Source: Frondihabitans sp. (GTDB lineage: Bacteria > Actinomycetota > Actinomycetes > Actinomycetales > Microbacteriaceae). From it: a stretch of DNA of 15,299 nucleotides. Below the pieces are notes generated by a model, which searched no databases, had not been told where the DNA came from, and was given only the letters and a program-made list of their open reading frames with translations. Below, piece by piece: positions 6,596 to 15,200 of the stretch (within the stretch, counting starts at the first letter, position 1; every line of letters begins with the position of its first letter). The DNA lies in assembly GCA_025464735.1 (NCBI GenBank), contig JAODMX010000160.1, forward strand, positions 1 through 15,299, in the 5' to 3' direction. Both the position numbers and the translations under genes were made by a program.

Positions 6596-6628
6596 GCGCC
6601 GCGGTCGGCCTCCAGCTGATCGCGGCGC
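6596..6628. terminator. bidirectional Rho-independent terminator
   Basis: A perfect 8-bp stem, GCGCCGCG (6596-6603) with CGCGGCGC (6621-6628), encloses a 17-nt loop in the 72-bp gap between the convergent GH13 and permease genes. It is flanked by AAAAG on the left and TTTC on the right, so both strands have a short U tract after the stem. This fits a terminator serving both transcripts. Confidence 0.6.
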
Positions 6629-6653
6629 TTTCGTCGTCGCGCCGACCTGCTTC

Positions 6654-7463
6654 TTACTTGACAGCCCCGTCGACGATGCCGGAGATCAGTCGTCGCTGCA
6701 GGAAGACGTAGGCGATGACGACGGGAGCGGCCACGAGGACGGCCGCGGCAGCCGTGACACTCAGATTGGCCGAGTGCTGCGCGCCCGAGAAGAACGACAG
6801 GGCGAGCGGAGCCGTCTGAACCGCCGTGTTCGTCGGCACGAGCACGAGAGCGAGCAGGAACTCGTTCCAGGTGAAGAGGAACAGGATCGTGCACAGGGTG
6901 GCGATGGCGGGAGCGGCGATGGGCAAGAGAATCTGCCGGAAGCTCTGGAGCCGCGTCGCCCCGTCCATCCTCGCTGCTTCGAGCAACTCGACCGGCACCG
7001 ACCGGAAGAAGCTCCGCATCCAGAACACCCCGAGCGGCACCGACAGGCCGATCTGCGGAAGGATCAGCGCCAGGTAACTGTCGGTGAGTCCCCATCGGGA
7101 CAGCAGCTCGTACAGCGGCAGGAGGGTGACCTCGTAGGGCAGGACGACTCCCAGCAGCAGGAGGCCCATGACGATCCGCCCACCCGGCACTCGCATGGTT
7201 CCGAGCGCGAATCCGGCCAGCGATGCAATGAACGCCGTCACGAGGACAACGGTCAGCGCGACGACCGCGCTCGACCGCAGCGCGCTAGCGAAATCGCCCT
7301 GGGTCCAGGCCACGGAGTAGTTCGACCAGTCGAATTCGCTGTGCCCGGTTCCGTTGGCTGAGAGTGACTGGACGATGATCGACGCCAGAGGATAGACAGC
7401 AAAGATCGCCACAAGGACGAGGATCGCGTGCGTTGCGATGGACTCTCGTTTGGCAATGATCAT
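6654..7463 (-). CDS. sugar ABC transporter permease, MalG-like
   Basis: A 269-aa inner-membrane permease of the carbohydrate uptake (CUT1) type. About six hydrophobic segments are visible: 12-32, 64-90, 96-116, 128-150, 180-210 and 228-252. The cytoplasmic EAA loop, EAARMDGATRLQSFRQILLP (162-181), contacts the ATPase. The ATG at 7463 overlaps the stop of the preceding permease gene (ATGA), and the pair should form the heterodimeric channel. It is the last gene of the importer operon, followed by a bidirectional terminator. No ATPase gene follows, so a shared MsiK-type ATPase encoded elsewhere is expected. Confidence 0.92.
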   Translation of the reverse strand: MIIAKRESIATHAILVLVAIFAVYPLASIIVQSLSANGTGHSEFDWSNYSVAWTQGDFASALRSSAVVALTVVLVTAFIASLAGFALGTMRVPGGRIVMGLLLLGVVLPYEVTLLPLYELLSRWGLTDSYLALILPQIGLSVPLGVFWMRSFFRSVPVELLEAARMDGATRLQSFRQILLPIAAPAIATLCTILFLFTWNEFLLALVLVPTNTAVQTAPLALSFFSGAQHSANLSVTAAAAVLVAAPVVIAYVFLQRRLISGIVDGAVK

Positions 7464-8380
7464 CGGGAAAGCCCCTTTCGCTCGCGCAGGAGCAGTTGAA
7501 CGGCGCCGACCACGACGAGAATGACCACGGTCAGCACGATGGCCAGAGCGGACGCCACGCCGAGTTCCCGATTTTGGAAGGCGTCCTCGTAGACGTAGAG
7601 ACTCGGCACAGTGGTGGTGGTGCCCGGTCCGCCTCTGGTTGTGTTCCAGATCAGGTCGAAGTTCCGAAGCGCGAACGTGATCGTCAGGATCAGAGCAATG
7701 GATACCTGTGGGCGCAGCGCTGGGAGCGTGATCGCGAAGAATTCACGGAGAGGACCCGCCCCATCCAGTCGAGCAGCTTCGTACAGGCCCCGGTCGATGA
7801 CGGCGATTCCCGACAGGAAGAGCACCATGCAGAGTCCGTATTCGACCCAGGTGCCAATGAGCCCGATGGACGGGAGCGCCGTGGCGAAGTTTCCAAGCCA
7901 ACTCGTCGAAAGCGAGCCCAACCCGACGAGTCGGAGCACCGCGTTCACTGGTCCATCGATCGCAAGGAGCTCCCGCCAGGCCACCGCGATGACAACGCTC
8001 GACAGGATCTGAGGCAGGAACAGGAGCGCGCGGAAGAGCGTCAACCCGTAGATCCGAATCCGAGACATCGCACCGGCCAGAATGAGACCGATGACGACCG
8101 GGATGAACGCGTAGAAGACCAGCAGAATCAACGAGTGGCTGAGGGCCGTCACCAGATCACCGTCTGTGAACACCGTCACGTAGTTGGCGAAGCCGGCCCA
8201 GGTCGCCGTAGTGATGCCGTCATAGTTGTAGAACGAGATCCTGGCGGACGTCGCGATGGGGTACAGCACGAAGATGACGAAGAACACGAGCGCGGGAGCA
8301 AGGTACAGCCAGCCGATCCAGTCGGAACGGCGGAGAACAGCCAGCCTGCGCCCGGGGGATCGACCGTCTGCGGCACTCAC
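7460..8380 (-). CDS. sugar ABC transporter permease, MalF-like
   Basis: A 306-aa CUT1-family membrane permease. The basic N-terminus (RRLAVLRRSD at 11-20) precedes the first hydrophobic segment at about 22-45. Further segments lie near 82-106, 117-137, 168-195, 225-245 and 278-298. The EAA loop is EAARLDGAGPLREFFAITLP (201-220). The start is GTG at 8380, overlapping the binding-protein stop as GTGA, so translation is coupled. It lacks the large periplasmic loop of enteric MalF, as is normal for actinobacterial members. It pairs with the downstream MalG-like permease. The substrate is unknown. Confidence 0.92.
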   Translation of the reverse strand: MSAADGRSPGRRLAVLRRSDWIGWLYLAPALVFFVIFVLYPIATSARISFYNYDGITTATWAGFANYVTVFTDGDLVTALSHSLILLVFYAFIPVVIGLILAGAMSRIRIYGLTLFRALLFLPQILSSVVIAVAWRELLAIDGPVNAVLRLVGLGSLSTSWLGNFATALPSIGLIGTWVEYGLCMVLFLSGIAVIDRGLYEAARLDGAGPLREFFAITLPALRPQVSIALILTITFALRNFDLIWNTTRGGPGTTTTVPSLYVYEDAFQNRELGVASALAIVLTVVILVVVGAVQLLLRERKGLSR

Positions 8381-9738
8381 TTGGACGTGTGGCCGGCGAC
8401 CCAGGTGGCCTGGATCTTGGCAGTGAACTGGGCGCTCGTGATCCGGCCGGCCATGAGGTCCTGCGTCTGTTGCCCCACCACGGTGAGCATGTCGCTCGTC
8501 GTCCAGTCGTAGTAGCCGATCTGCGTGTCTGCCTTCTGGGTTTCCTTGAGGTTCTCCAGCGTCTGCTTCTGCACGTCTGTCGTCCCCGTCACCCCCTCGG
8601 TGTTCGCCGGGAGGAGACCCGCGTCGGTGACGATGTTCTGAGCCACCTGCGGGCTACGGAGCATCGCGAGGAACGCTGCATCAGCGACGACGACCTTCGA
8701 CTTCGTGCTGATGTGCCACGCCTGCGCGGATCCGCCCGATCCACCGCTCACGATCGGCGCAGCACCGAAGTTCGATGATCCGAGGTTGGCACTGTTCCAC
8801 GAGCCGCCGACGACAAAGACGCCCTGCCCCGCTGCGAACTTCTGGTTCGCCTGATCGTCGGTGATGCCGTTGTAGCCGGGGTCGAAGTAGCCGGCGTTCG
8901 CCCACGCGGTGAGCTCGGTCGCAGCGGCCCGGTTGCCGGCCGTATCGAACGTGCTGCCGGGCTTGCCGCCCACCCAGGCGGCGATCGACTTCGGATCCTG
9001 CTTCGTTGCGGCGATGTCCGAGAAGATGTGCGTCGCCGACCATTGATCGGCGTTGCCGAGTTCGATCGGGATCTCGCCCGCTTTCTTGATGACCGGTAGG
9101 TCTGCGGCCAACTCCGCCATGGAGGTCGGCGGCTTGAGACCGAGCTTGGTCAGCTTTGCCTTGTTGTAGTAAATGCTCTGGACTTCAGAGATGGGCGACA
9201 TCCCGTACAGGGTGCCGGATCCGAATCGCGTACCGGCAGCGTTCCAGCGTGCGGCCTCGAGAGTCGACTCTCCGCCGCCGTCAGCCCAGCCGTACGCGCT
9301 TGCGACGTCCGTCAAGGGGCGGACGAGCTTGCCTTTCACTAGGGTGCCGTCCACGGCGTAGCCGTTGTTGCCCTCGAAGACGTCGGGCGGATTCGCACTC
9401 GCCGCTGCGTTGACCACGGTCGCGATCAGGTCGTCGAAGCTCTTGTAGGTCGGAACGACCGTGACGTTCGGGTACTTCTTCTCGAAGACGGGAATCATCT
9501 TCGTGAGGAATGGCTCCTCCAGTGTGTCCGCCCAGATCGACATCGTCACCTTCCCGAGCGCGGCGACCTCGGTGACCGTGACCGGCGACGAAATCGTCGT
9601 TGAAGGGGCGTCGGCCGCTCCGGTTGCGGGGCCTGGCGCGCTGCAACTTGCAAGGATCAGACTGACCGCAGCCGTTCCGATGAGAGTCGCGCCGAACCGG
9701 GCGCGTGTCCTGCTGTGTGCTCGTCGTGAGGTATACAT
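8377..9738 (-). CDS. sugar ABC transporter substrate-binding lipoprotein
   Basis: A 453-aa family 1 (MalE-like) extracellular solute-binding protein. The N-terminus is a lipoprotein signal: a basic n-region (MYTSRRAHSRTRARFG), a hydrophobic stretch, and lipobox LASC with the lipidated Cys at position 32. This is followed by a Ser/Thr/Pro/Ala-rich linker to about residue 58. The ATG at 9738 has AGGAG seven bases upstream. An open frame continues further upstream, but starting there would bury the signal peptide. The mature protein should be anchored outside the membrane and pass its sugar to the two permeases encoded downstream. The convergent GH13 enzyme and shared operator suggest an alpha-glucoside ligand, which is inferred. 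It is the first gene of the operon. Confidence 0.9.
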   Translation of the reverse strand: MYTSRRAHSRTRARFGATLIGTAAVSLILASCSAPGPATGAADAPSTTISSPVTVTEVAALGKVTMSIWADTLEEPFLTKMIPVFEKKYPNVTVVPTYKSFDDLIATVVNAAASANPPDVFEGNNGYAVDGTLVKGKLVRPLTDVASAYGWADGGGESTLEAARWNAAGTRFGSGTLYGMSPISEVQSIYYNKAKLTKLGLKPPTSMAELAADLPVIKKAGEIPIELGNADQWSATHIFSDIAATKQDPKSIAAWVGGKPGSTFDTAGNRAAATELTAWANAGYFDPGYNGITDDQANQKFAAGQGVFVVGGSWNSANLGSSNFGAAPIVSGGSGGSAQAWHISTKSKVVVADAAFLAMLRSPQVAQNIVTDAGLLPANTEGVTGTTDVQKQTLENLKETQKADTQIGYYDWTTSDMLTVVGQQTQDLMAGRITSAQFTAKIQATWVAGHTSK

Positions 9739-9802
9739 GAGTGCTCCTGAGGACCGGGTTGTGGGTGTCGTCGAAACGCCCGCAGGAGCAGGCATTTGGG
9801 CA

Positions 9803-9832
9803 ATCATGATGAGGGGCACCGTGCCGCGTCAA
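9803..9832 (-). promoter_or_regulatory. promoter of the sugar importer operon
   Basis: On the minus strand TTGACG (9827-9832), an 18-bp spacer and CATGAT (9803-9808) predict a start near 9796 and a leader of about 58 nt before the AGGAG-led ATG at 9738. The -35 sits 5 bp from the AAAC-N11-GTTT site, exactly as at the GH13 promoter. Confidence 0.5.
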
Positions 9833-9837
9833 AGATA

Positions 9838-9856
9838 AAACTGTCGGTGGTAGTTT
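9838..9856. promoter_or_regulatory. AAAC-N11-GTTT operator, copy 2 (importer promoter)
   Basis: On the plus strand this reads AAACTGTCGGTGGTAGTTT, a perfect AAACT/AGTTT inverted repeat with a 9-bp centre. On the minus strand, in the direction of the importer, it reads AAACTACCACCGACAGTTT and lies 5 bp upstream of the TTGACG box. It matches copy 1 in sequence and spacing. The adjacent divergent TetR protein is the simplest candidate binder; a LacI- or AraC-type regulator elsewhere is the alternative. Confidence 0.6.
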
Positions 9857-9916
9857 GCTGTTATCGAGAGGGGATCCCTCCGTCACGAGCCAGAAACAAA
9901 CGAAGGTGATCACCGC

Positions 9917-10558
9917 ATGGGCCGCCCCCGAGTACCTCTCCTGTCACACGACTCGATCGTCCAGGCCGCCCTCAGCGTCGGTGGTGACAACGGCCAGTTC
10001 ACGCTCCGCGACGTCGCGGCGAAGCTCGGCGTGAAGCAGGCATCTCTCTACAATCACATCGGCAGCAAGGCCGAACTCGTCGATCTGATGCGAGCGCACG
10101 TCCACGAAGACATGGCGGTGCGACTCGACGTCTCCTCTGACTGGCGGGAGGCGATCACGGCCGTGGCGCACGCGCACCGCCAGATCCTCATCGATCACCC
10201 CTGGCTCATCCCCGACCTTGCAGAAAGCCCCGCAGCCCTCGGCGCGGCGATCACCACCGTGGAGAATCTCGCCACCGTCCTTGCCCGCGCGGGCTTCCGA
10301 TCCGAAGACATCTCCGCGATCATCGGCGCCGTCGACATCGTGATCATCGGCGCGAGCCTCGACTGGTTCGCGCCAGCAGTCCTGTTTCCGCGCTCGGTCA
10401 TCGAGGGGTCGACAGATCTCGCCCGCGCCATCGCATCGGCGCCACGGGACGTGAATCGCGCCGACGCCCACTTTGTTTTCGCCCTGACCTTGCTGCTGGA
10501 CTCCCTGGAAACGCGATTGAACGAGACACCCGTCACGAAGTCAGTTCTGCCCTCCTGA
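9917..10558 (+). CDS. TetR-family regulator divergent from the sugar importer
   Basis: A 213-aa regulator starting MGRPRVPLLS, a typical TetR N-terminus. The HTH lies at about 26-50 (FTLRDVAAKLGVKQASLYNH at 28-47). The all-helical C-terminal part (about 65-205) is the ligand/dimer domain and is not diagnostic. The ATG at 9917 is supported by GAAGGTGATC 5 bases upstream, a good extended match to the 16S 3' end. It is transcribed away from the importer, and the AAAC-N11-GTTT site lies between them, so it probably controls importer and glucosidase genes. TetR proteins are less usual than LacI for this job, which lowers my certainty. The last 26 bp overlap the 3' end of the convergent allophanate hydrolase gene. 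Confidence 0.88.
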   Translation: MGRPRVPLLSHDSIVQAALSVGGDNGQFTLRDVAAKLGVKQASLYNHIGSKAELVDLMRAHVHEDMAVRLDVSSDWREAITAVAHAHRQILIDHPWLIPDLAESPAALGAAITTVENLATVLARAGFRSEDISAIIGAVDIVIIGASLDWFAPAVLFPRSVIEGSTDLARAIASAPRDVNRADAHFVFALTLLLDSLETRLNETPVTKSVLPS

Positions 10559-12221
10559 GCCACGCTCGCCAGCCGCGATGGTCCGAGATGTCTCTCGCTC
10601 CCGACAGTGCCCGCGGCTCGCAGAGGAACCCTCGCGTCACACCTCCGTCGTCCAACGTGACCGCGCCGATCGCCATCGGCGCCGGCAACGCGTCCACGAA
10701 GGTTGCGAAGCCCGTCGCGGGCAGTGACCAGATCTCCCCCACGATCGACGTCGAGCCGCCCGCGACCAGGCCGGGCTTGGGTGGAACCGTGTCCAGTTCG
10801 TAGAGGGAGTAGTTTGCGGCGGTCGCGGCCTCGCGAACGAAGGTGCCGCCGGCGGTGACGAGCTGCGCGTTCAGCGGCTGATCGCGGAGATGCGCGCCCA
10901 CCACGAGCAGGTCGATCCGAGGCGCGAGGAGACGCTGGGCGAGGGCTGCCAGAGCTCTGTCGGAGAACGCCGCGCCGGTGAACATGACGCCGAAAGGCAA
11001 CCCGTCGACGAATCCGGCCGGCACGGCGAGCGCGGCCATGTCGAGCAGATTCGCGAAATTCGTGAACCGGCCCATCCGACTGTTCGCTGAGACCGGATCC
11101 GCAGCGACCTCCTCCAGAGTCGGATGCCAGGTGGTCGTCGGGGTGAGGAGGGCGTCGCACCCGAGAAGGGCGGCCTGCCCGGTGAGCCCGAGGCGCTCCA
11201 GTTTCTCGCGATCGCGAAAGTAGTCGACCGCGGTCGGCGACGACCCGGCGAGGACAATCCCCGCGACGGTCGGATCGAGATCGGTGCCGATGAGGTTGCG
11301 GTGGTCGTCGATGAACGAGCCGACAGCGGCGTACCGCTCGGCGACGAAGGCGCCACCGTAAAGAAGCGTCGCTGCTTCGAGCAGAGGCGCGATGCCCACC
11401 TCGACGATCTCCACGCCGGTCAGAGCGAGTCGACGGACGGCCTCGGCGAACGCAGCCGCCCAGCCGGGTGCCAGCCCTTCGAGGTGCACGGCCGCCGGGA
11501 TTGCGACGCGGGGCCGCGCCGGCAGGACCACGTCAGACGGACGATCGTCGCGCGCCAGCGGGTCCACGCCATCGGCGCCCGAGACCATCTCGACCGTCCG
11601 CCGCGCAAGCTCGAGGTCACAGGCGAAGACGGTGATGCAGTCGATCGACCGGCAGGCCGGCACGGAACCCGTGGTCGGAATGAGACCCCGCGTCGCCTTC
11701 ACACCGACGATCCCGTTGAGGGCTGCCGGCACTCGGCCTGAGCCGGCCGTGTCGGTGCCGAAAGCGACATCGACGATCCCCAGCGCGACGGCGACCGCCG
11801 AGCCCGACGACGACCCACCCGAGATCCGGGCAGGATCCCAGGCGTTCCGCACGGCACCGAACGGGCTGCGAGTGCCGACCAGCCCGGTCGCGAACTGATC
11901 GAGATTCGTCTTGCCGAGGATGATGCAACCGAGGGCGCGAAGTCGCGCGACCGCGGTCGAGTCGCGTACGGGCTGGTAGGTGTAGGCCTCGGATCCTGCG
12001 GTCGTGGGGAGTCCGAACACGTCGATGTTGTCTTTCACCGCCGCGACCAGACCGGCCAGCGGAAGCGACTCCCCCCGAGCGACCCGGGCATCGATCGTCG
12101 CCGCCTCGGCTTCAGCGTCGGACTGGTCGCGGAGCGAGATGAAGACCTCGGGCCGATCGACCTCTGTCAGCCGGGCGAACGCGGCGCGGACGCGTGCGAC
12201 GGCCGTCGCGGTGCCGGTCAT
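10533..12221 (-). CDS. atzF: allophanate hydrolase (amidase-signature)
   Basis: A 562-aa enzyme that hydrolyses allophanate to ammonia and CO2, the second step after urea carboxylase. The amidase-signature domain covers about 1-435. Its Ser-cisSer-Lys triad by pattern is K63 (AVKDNID), S137 (SGGSSSGSA, 134-142) and S161 (GTDTAGSGRVPA). The AtzF-type C-terminal domain (about 437-556, starting LLVVGAHLRDQPLNAQL) is present; in homologues it handles the carboxycarbamate intermediate. The length is near the family norm. The ATG at 12221 overlaps the urea carboxylase stop (ATGA), giving coupled expression of the two enzymes, which in yeast are one fused protein. The 3' end overlaps the convergent tetR gene by 26 bp. 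atzF is used here as the family name; the gene is also called ureidolyase component uahA or dur1. Confidence 0.93.
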   Translation of the reverse strand: MTGTATAVARVRAAFARLTEVDRPEVFISLRDQSDAEAEAATIDARVARGESLPLAGLVAAVKDNIDVFGLPTTAGSEAYTYQPVRDSTAVARLRALGCIILGKTNLDQFATGLVGTRSPFGAVRNAWDPARISGGSSSGSAVAVALGIVDVAFGTDTAGSGRVPAALNGIVGVKATRGLIPTTGSVPACRSIDCITVFACDLELARRTVEMVSGADGVDPLARDDRPSDVVLPARPRVAIPAAVHLEGLAPGWAAAFAEAVRRLALTGVEIVEVGIAPLLEAATLLYGGAFVAERYAAVGSFIDDHRNLIGTDLDPTVAGIVLAGSSPTAVDYFRDREKLERLGLTGQAALLGCDALLTPTTTWHPTLEEVAADPVSANSRMGRFTNFANLLDMAALAVPAGFVDGLPFGVMFTGAAFSDRALAALAQRLLAPRIDLLVVGAHLRDQPLNAQLVTAGGTFVREAATAANYSLYELDTVPPKPGLVAGGSTSIVGEIWSLPATGFATFVDALPAPMAIGAVTLDDGGVTRGFLCEPRALSGARDISDHRGWRAWLRRAELTS

Positions 12222-15200
12222 GCGCCCGCCCCGATCGCCAGGAGCACCTGGCCGGGAGCAACCTGTTCTCCGGCCTTCGCATACACCTCGAGCACTCGTC
12301 CCGACACGGGAGCCTCCAGCACGGATTCCATCTTCATCGCCTCCACGGCCACGACCCGGTCGCCGGCCTCGACGACCGCGCCCTTCTCAACGTTCATCTG
12401 CCACACGGTCGAGAGGAACGGTGCCGTGACGGCCGTCGACCCCTCCGGAATCACGATCGCGTCCGATTCGACCGGTGCGGGATCGTCGCGAACGTCGAAC
12501 TCTCCCGATGCCCGCCATCGCGCCTTCTCCTCATCGAATGCTGTGGCCTGCTGGTCGCGGAACGCCGCGATCGACACGGCGTTCGCGGCCAGGAACTCCT
12601 CGTAGGACGCGATCGAGAACGTCCCCTCGACGGTCTCGAACTCGCCGCGCCCGGCCGAGGTCTCTTCTCGGAGCTCCAGCAGTTCCTCGGCGCCGACCGG
12701 ATACCACTCGATCCGGTCGAAGAAGCGCAGTGCCCACGGGTCGTCCTGGAACAGCCCGCCGCGCTGCCAACGGTTCCAGATCGGCACGGTGCGGCCGACG
12801 AACTGATACCCGCCGGGACCTTCCATACCGTAGATGCAGAGATAGGCTCCGCCGATGCCGACGGAGTTCTCGGCCGTCCAGGTGCGCGCCGGGTTGTACT
12901 TCGTCGTGACGAGGCGGTGTCGCGGGTCGAGCGGTGTCGCGACCGGGGCGCCCAGGTAGACGTCGCCGAGGCCGAGCACGAGATAGCTGGCGTCGAAGAC
13001 GGTCCGGTAGACGTCGTCGACCGACTCCAGCCCGTTGATGCGGCGGATGAACTCGATGTTCCACGGGGTCCACGGTGCGTCGTCGCGGACACCCGCCATG
13101 TAGCGCTCAATCGCGAGGCGAGTCGCCGGGTCGTCCCACGACAGGGGCAGCCGGACGGTGCGGGAGGGCACCACGAGCTGGCTCGTCGGCGGGATGTCGT
13201 CCTCAAGCTCCTGCAGCAGGGCCGCCATCGACGACGCCTTGAGAAGGGAGGTATCGGTGTGGACCTGGAGGGATCGGATTCCCGGCGTGACATCGATGAT
13301 GCCGTCCGGTTCGTGCTCGGCGAGGCGCTGCTGGAGGGCGTGGACCCGCATCCTCAGGCCGATGTCGAGGGTCATGTCGCCATACTCCACGAGCACGTTG
13401 TCGTCACCGTCGCGCCGGTAGGTGACGCTCGGGCGCGCATCGGTCTCCTCCAGCCGGGCGAGCACGCCGTCGTCGCCGTCTCCGCCACGGGTGAGCAGCG
13501 TCAGCTGTGCCCGCTGGTCGACGAGAGCCGCCGCCTCCGCCTCGCGCACAGGCACGAAGCGCACGGTGTCGCCGGGGCGAAGCTGACCCAGCTTCCACAG
13601 CTCACCGCTCGCGACCACGGCCGGGCACACGAAGCCGCCGAGGCTGGGTCCGTCCGGTCCGAGGAGGATCGGGGTGTCGCCGGTGAAGTCGATCGCCCCG
13701 ACGGCGTACGCCGTGTCGTGGATGTTCGAGGGGTGGAGACCAGCCTCGCCACCGTCCTCGCGGGCCCAGCCGGGTCGCGGCCCGATCAGACGGATGCCGG
13801 TGCGCGCCGAGTTGTGGTGCACGCCGTAGTCCGTCGCATAAAAGAGGTCGAGATCGTCCCGGGTGAAGAAGTCCGGGGCCGCGTGCGGCCCCTCGGTCAC
13901 GCCGATCTGCCAGGTGGAGGTGATCGCCGGGCGCCGATGCGCGGGGGTTGGCCCCGGGATCCCGGTCAGGCGCTCGGTTCCGGCGAACGCGGGATGCGGG
14001 GCTTCCGAGTCGGGAGATCCCAGGCGGAGCACGTCGCCGGCCTGCAGAGCCCGCCCCGCGTGCCCGCCGAAACCGCCGAGGGTGAACGTCGAGGCACTGC
14101 CGAGGTAGAGCGGCACGTCGATGCCGCCACGGACGGCGAGGTAGGTTCGCAGGCCGGGGCCGGCCGCGGTGCCGATGACGAGTGTCTGCCCGACGCCGAC
14201 GGCGATCGGCTCCCACTGCGGCACGACCTCGTCGTCGAGTGTGACGATGCACGCCGCCCCCGTCACGGCGACGACGCCGGCCGCCGAGAAACGCAGGGTC
14301 GGGCCGGTCGCCGTGATTTCGAGCGCGGGGGCACCGCCGGGGTTACCGACGGCGAGGTTGGCCTCTTCGAGCGACACCGGATCGATCGGCCCGCTCGGCG
14401 GGACGCCGACCTGCCAGTACCCGACGCGTCCGGGGAGGTCCTGAACGGTGGTCTGGAGCCCGGGCGCGACGACATCGATTCGCGCGTCCGGATCGCTCGT
14501 CTCGTCGAGGGTGGACGTCGAGTGATCCGACCGTCGCAGCGACGCGTCGTCGGTGAGCGAACGCAGCAGGCCGAGGTTCGTGACCACACCGTCGATGCGG
14601 CTGGAGTCGAGGCCCTCGCGCAACAGATCGAGTGCACCATCACGACTGGCCGCGGCCGCGATCACCTTGGCCAGCAGGGGGTCGTAGAACGGCGACACGG
14701 TGAGCCCGGTCTCGATCCAGCCGTCGACACGGATTCCCTCGATCGCCGGTGCGCCGCCCTGGCCCGGCAAAGCCGCCTGCGTGACGAGCCCTGAGCTCGG
14801 CAGAGACCCCTTGGCGGGGTCTTCGGCGTAGACGCGCGCCTCGACCGCGTGGCCCCTGGCGATCGCAGGATCCGAGAACAGTCGCGCTTCGATCCCGACG
14901 GCACCATCGCGCGCAAGTCGCAGCATCAACCCCACGAGGTCCACGCCGTAGACCTCCTCCGTGACCGGGTGCTCGACCTGGAGGCGGGTGTTGACCTCGA
15001 GGAACGACGCCTCCTCGCGGATCGGGTCGTAGACGAACTCGACCGTGCCGGCCGAGCGGTAGCCGACACTTTCGGCGAGGGTGCGGGCCGAGGAATGCAG
15101 CAGCGCGCGCACCTGGTCGGGCAGCGCGGGCGCCGGCGCCTCCTCGATGACCTTCTGATTGCGGCGCTGGAGAGAGCAGTCGCGATCGCCGAAGACGGCC

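Larger units (their letters stand above)
9739..9916. other. intergenic regulatory region between binding protein and tetR
   Basis: This 178-bp gap, the longest without a gene, holds divergent control signals. For the minus-strand importer these are an AAAC-N11-GTTT site, a -35/-10 pair and AGGAG. For the plus-strand TetR gene there is a ribosome binding site (GAAGGTGATC, 9902-9911). TAGTTT at 9851-9856, inside the operator, is a possible -10 for tetR, which would permit autoregulation. The palindrome GGTGATCACC (9905-9914) overlaps the ribosome binding site. Confidence 0.6.

Noticed and set aside
9739..9819. Upstream extension of the sugar-binding protein start
   Set aside because: It would put about 27 residues before the lipoprotein signal, whereas the ATG at 9738 has AGGAG at proper spacing and gives a normal n-region and lipobox.
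9871..9878. GGGATCCC palindrome upstream of tetR
   Set aside because: Only 8 bp, no second copy and no promoter relation; it is expected by chance.
9905..9914. Palindrome GGTGATCACC as an operator before tetR
   Set aside because: Most of it is explained by the extended ribosome binding site (GGTGATC), so the symmetry alone is weak evidence for a protein site.
12194..14794. An 866-codon open frame on the plus strand, antisense to urea carboxylase
   Set aside because: It mirrors a well-conserved multi-domain enzyme on the other strand, has an Arg/Asp/Gly-rich low-complexity translation with no recognisable domain, and is the kind of long shadow frame that high-GC codon bias produces.
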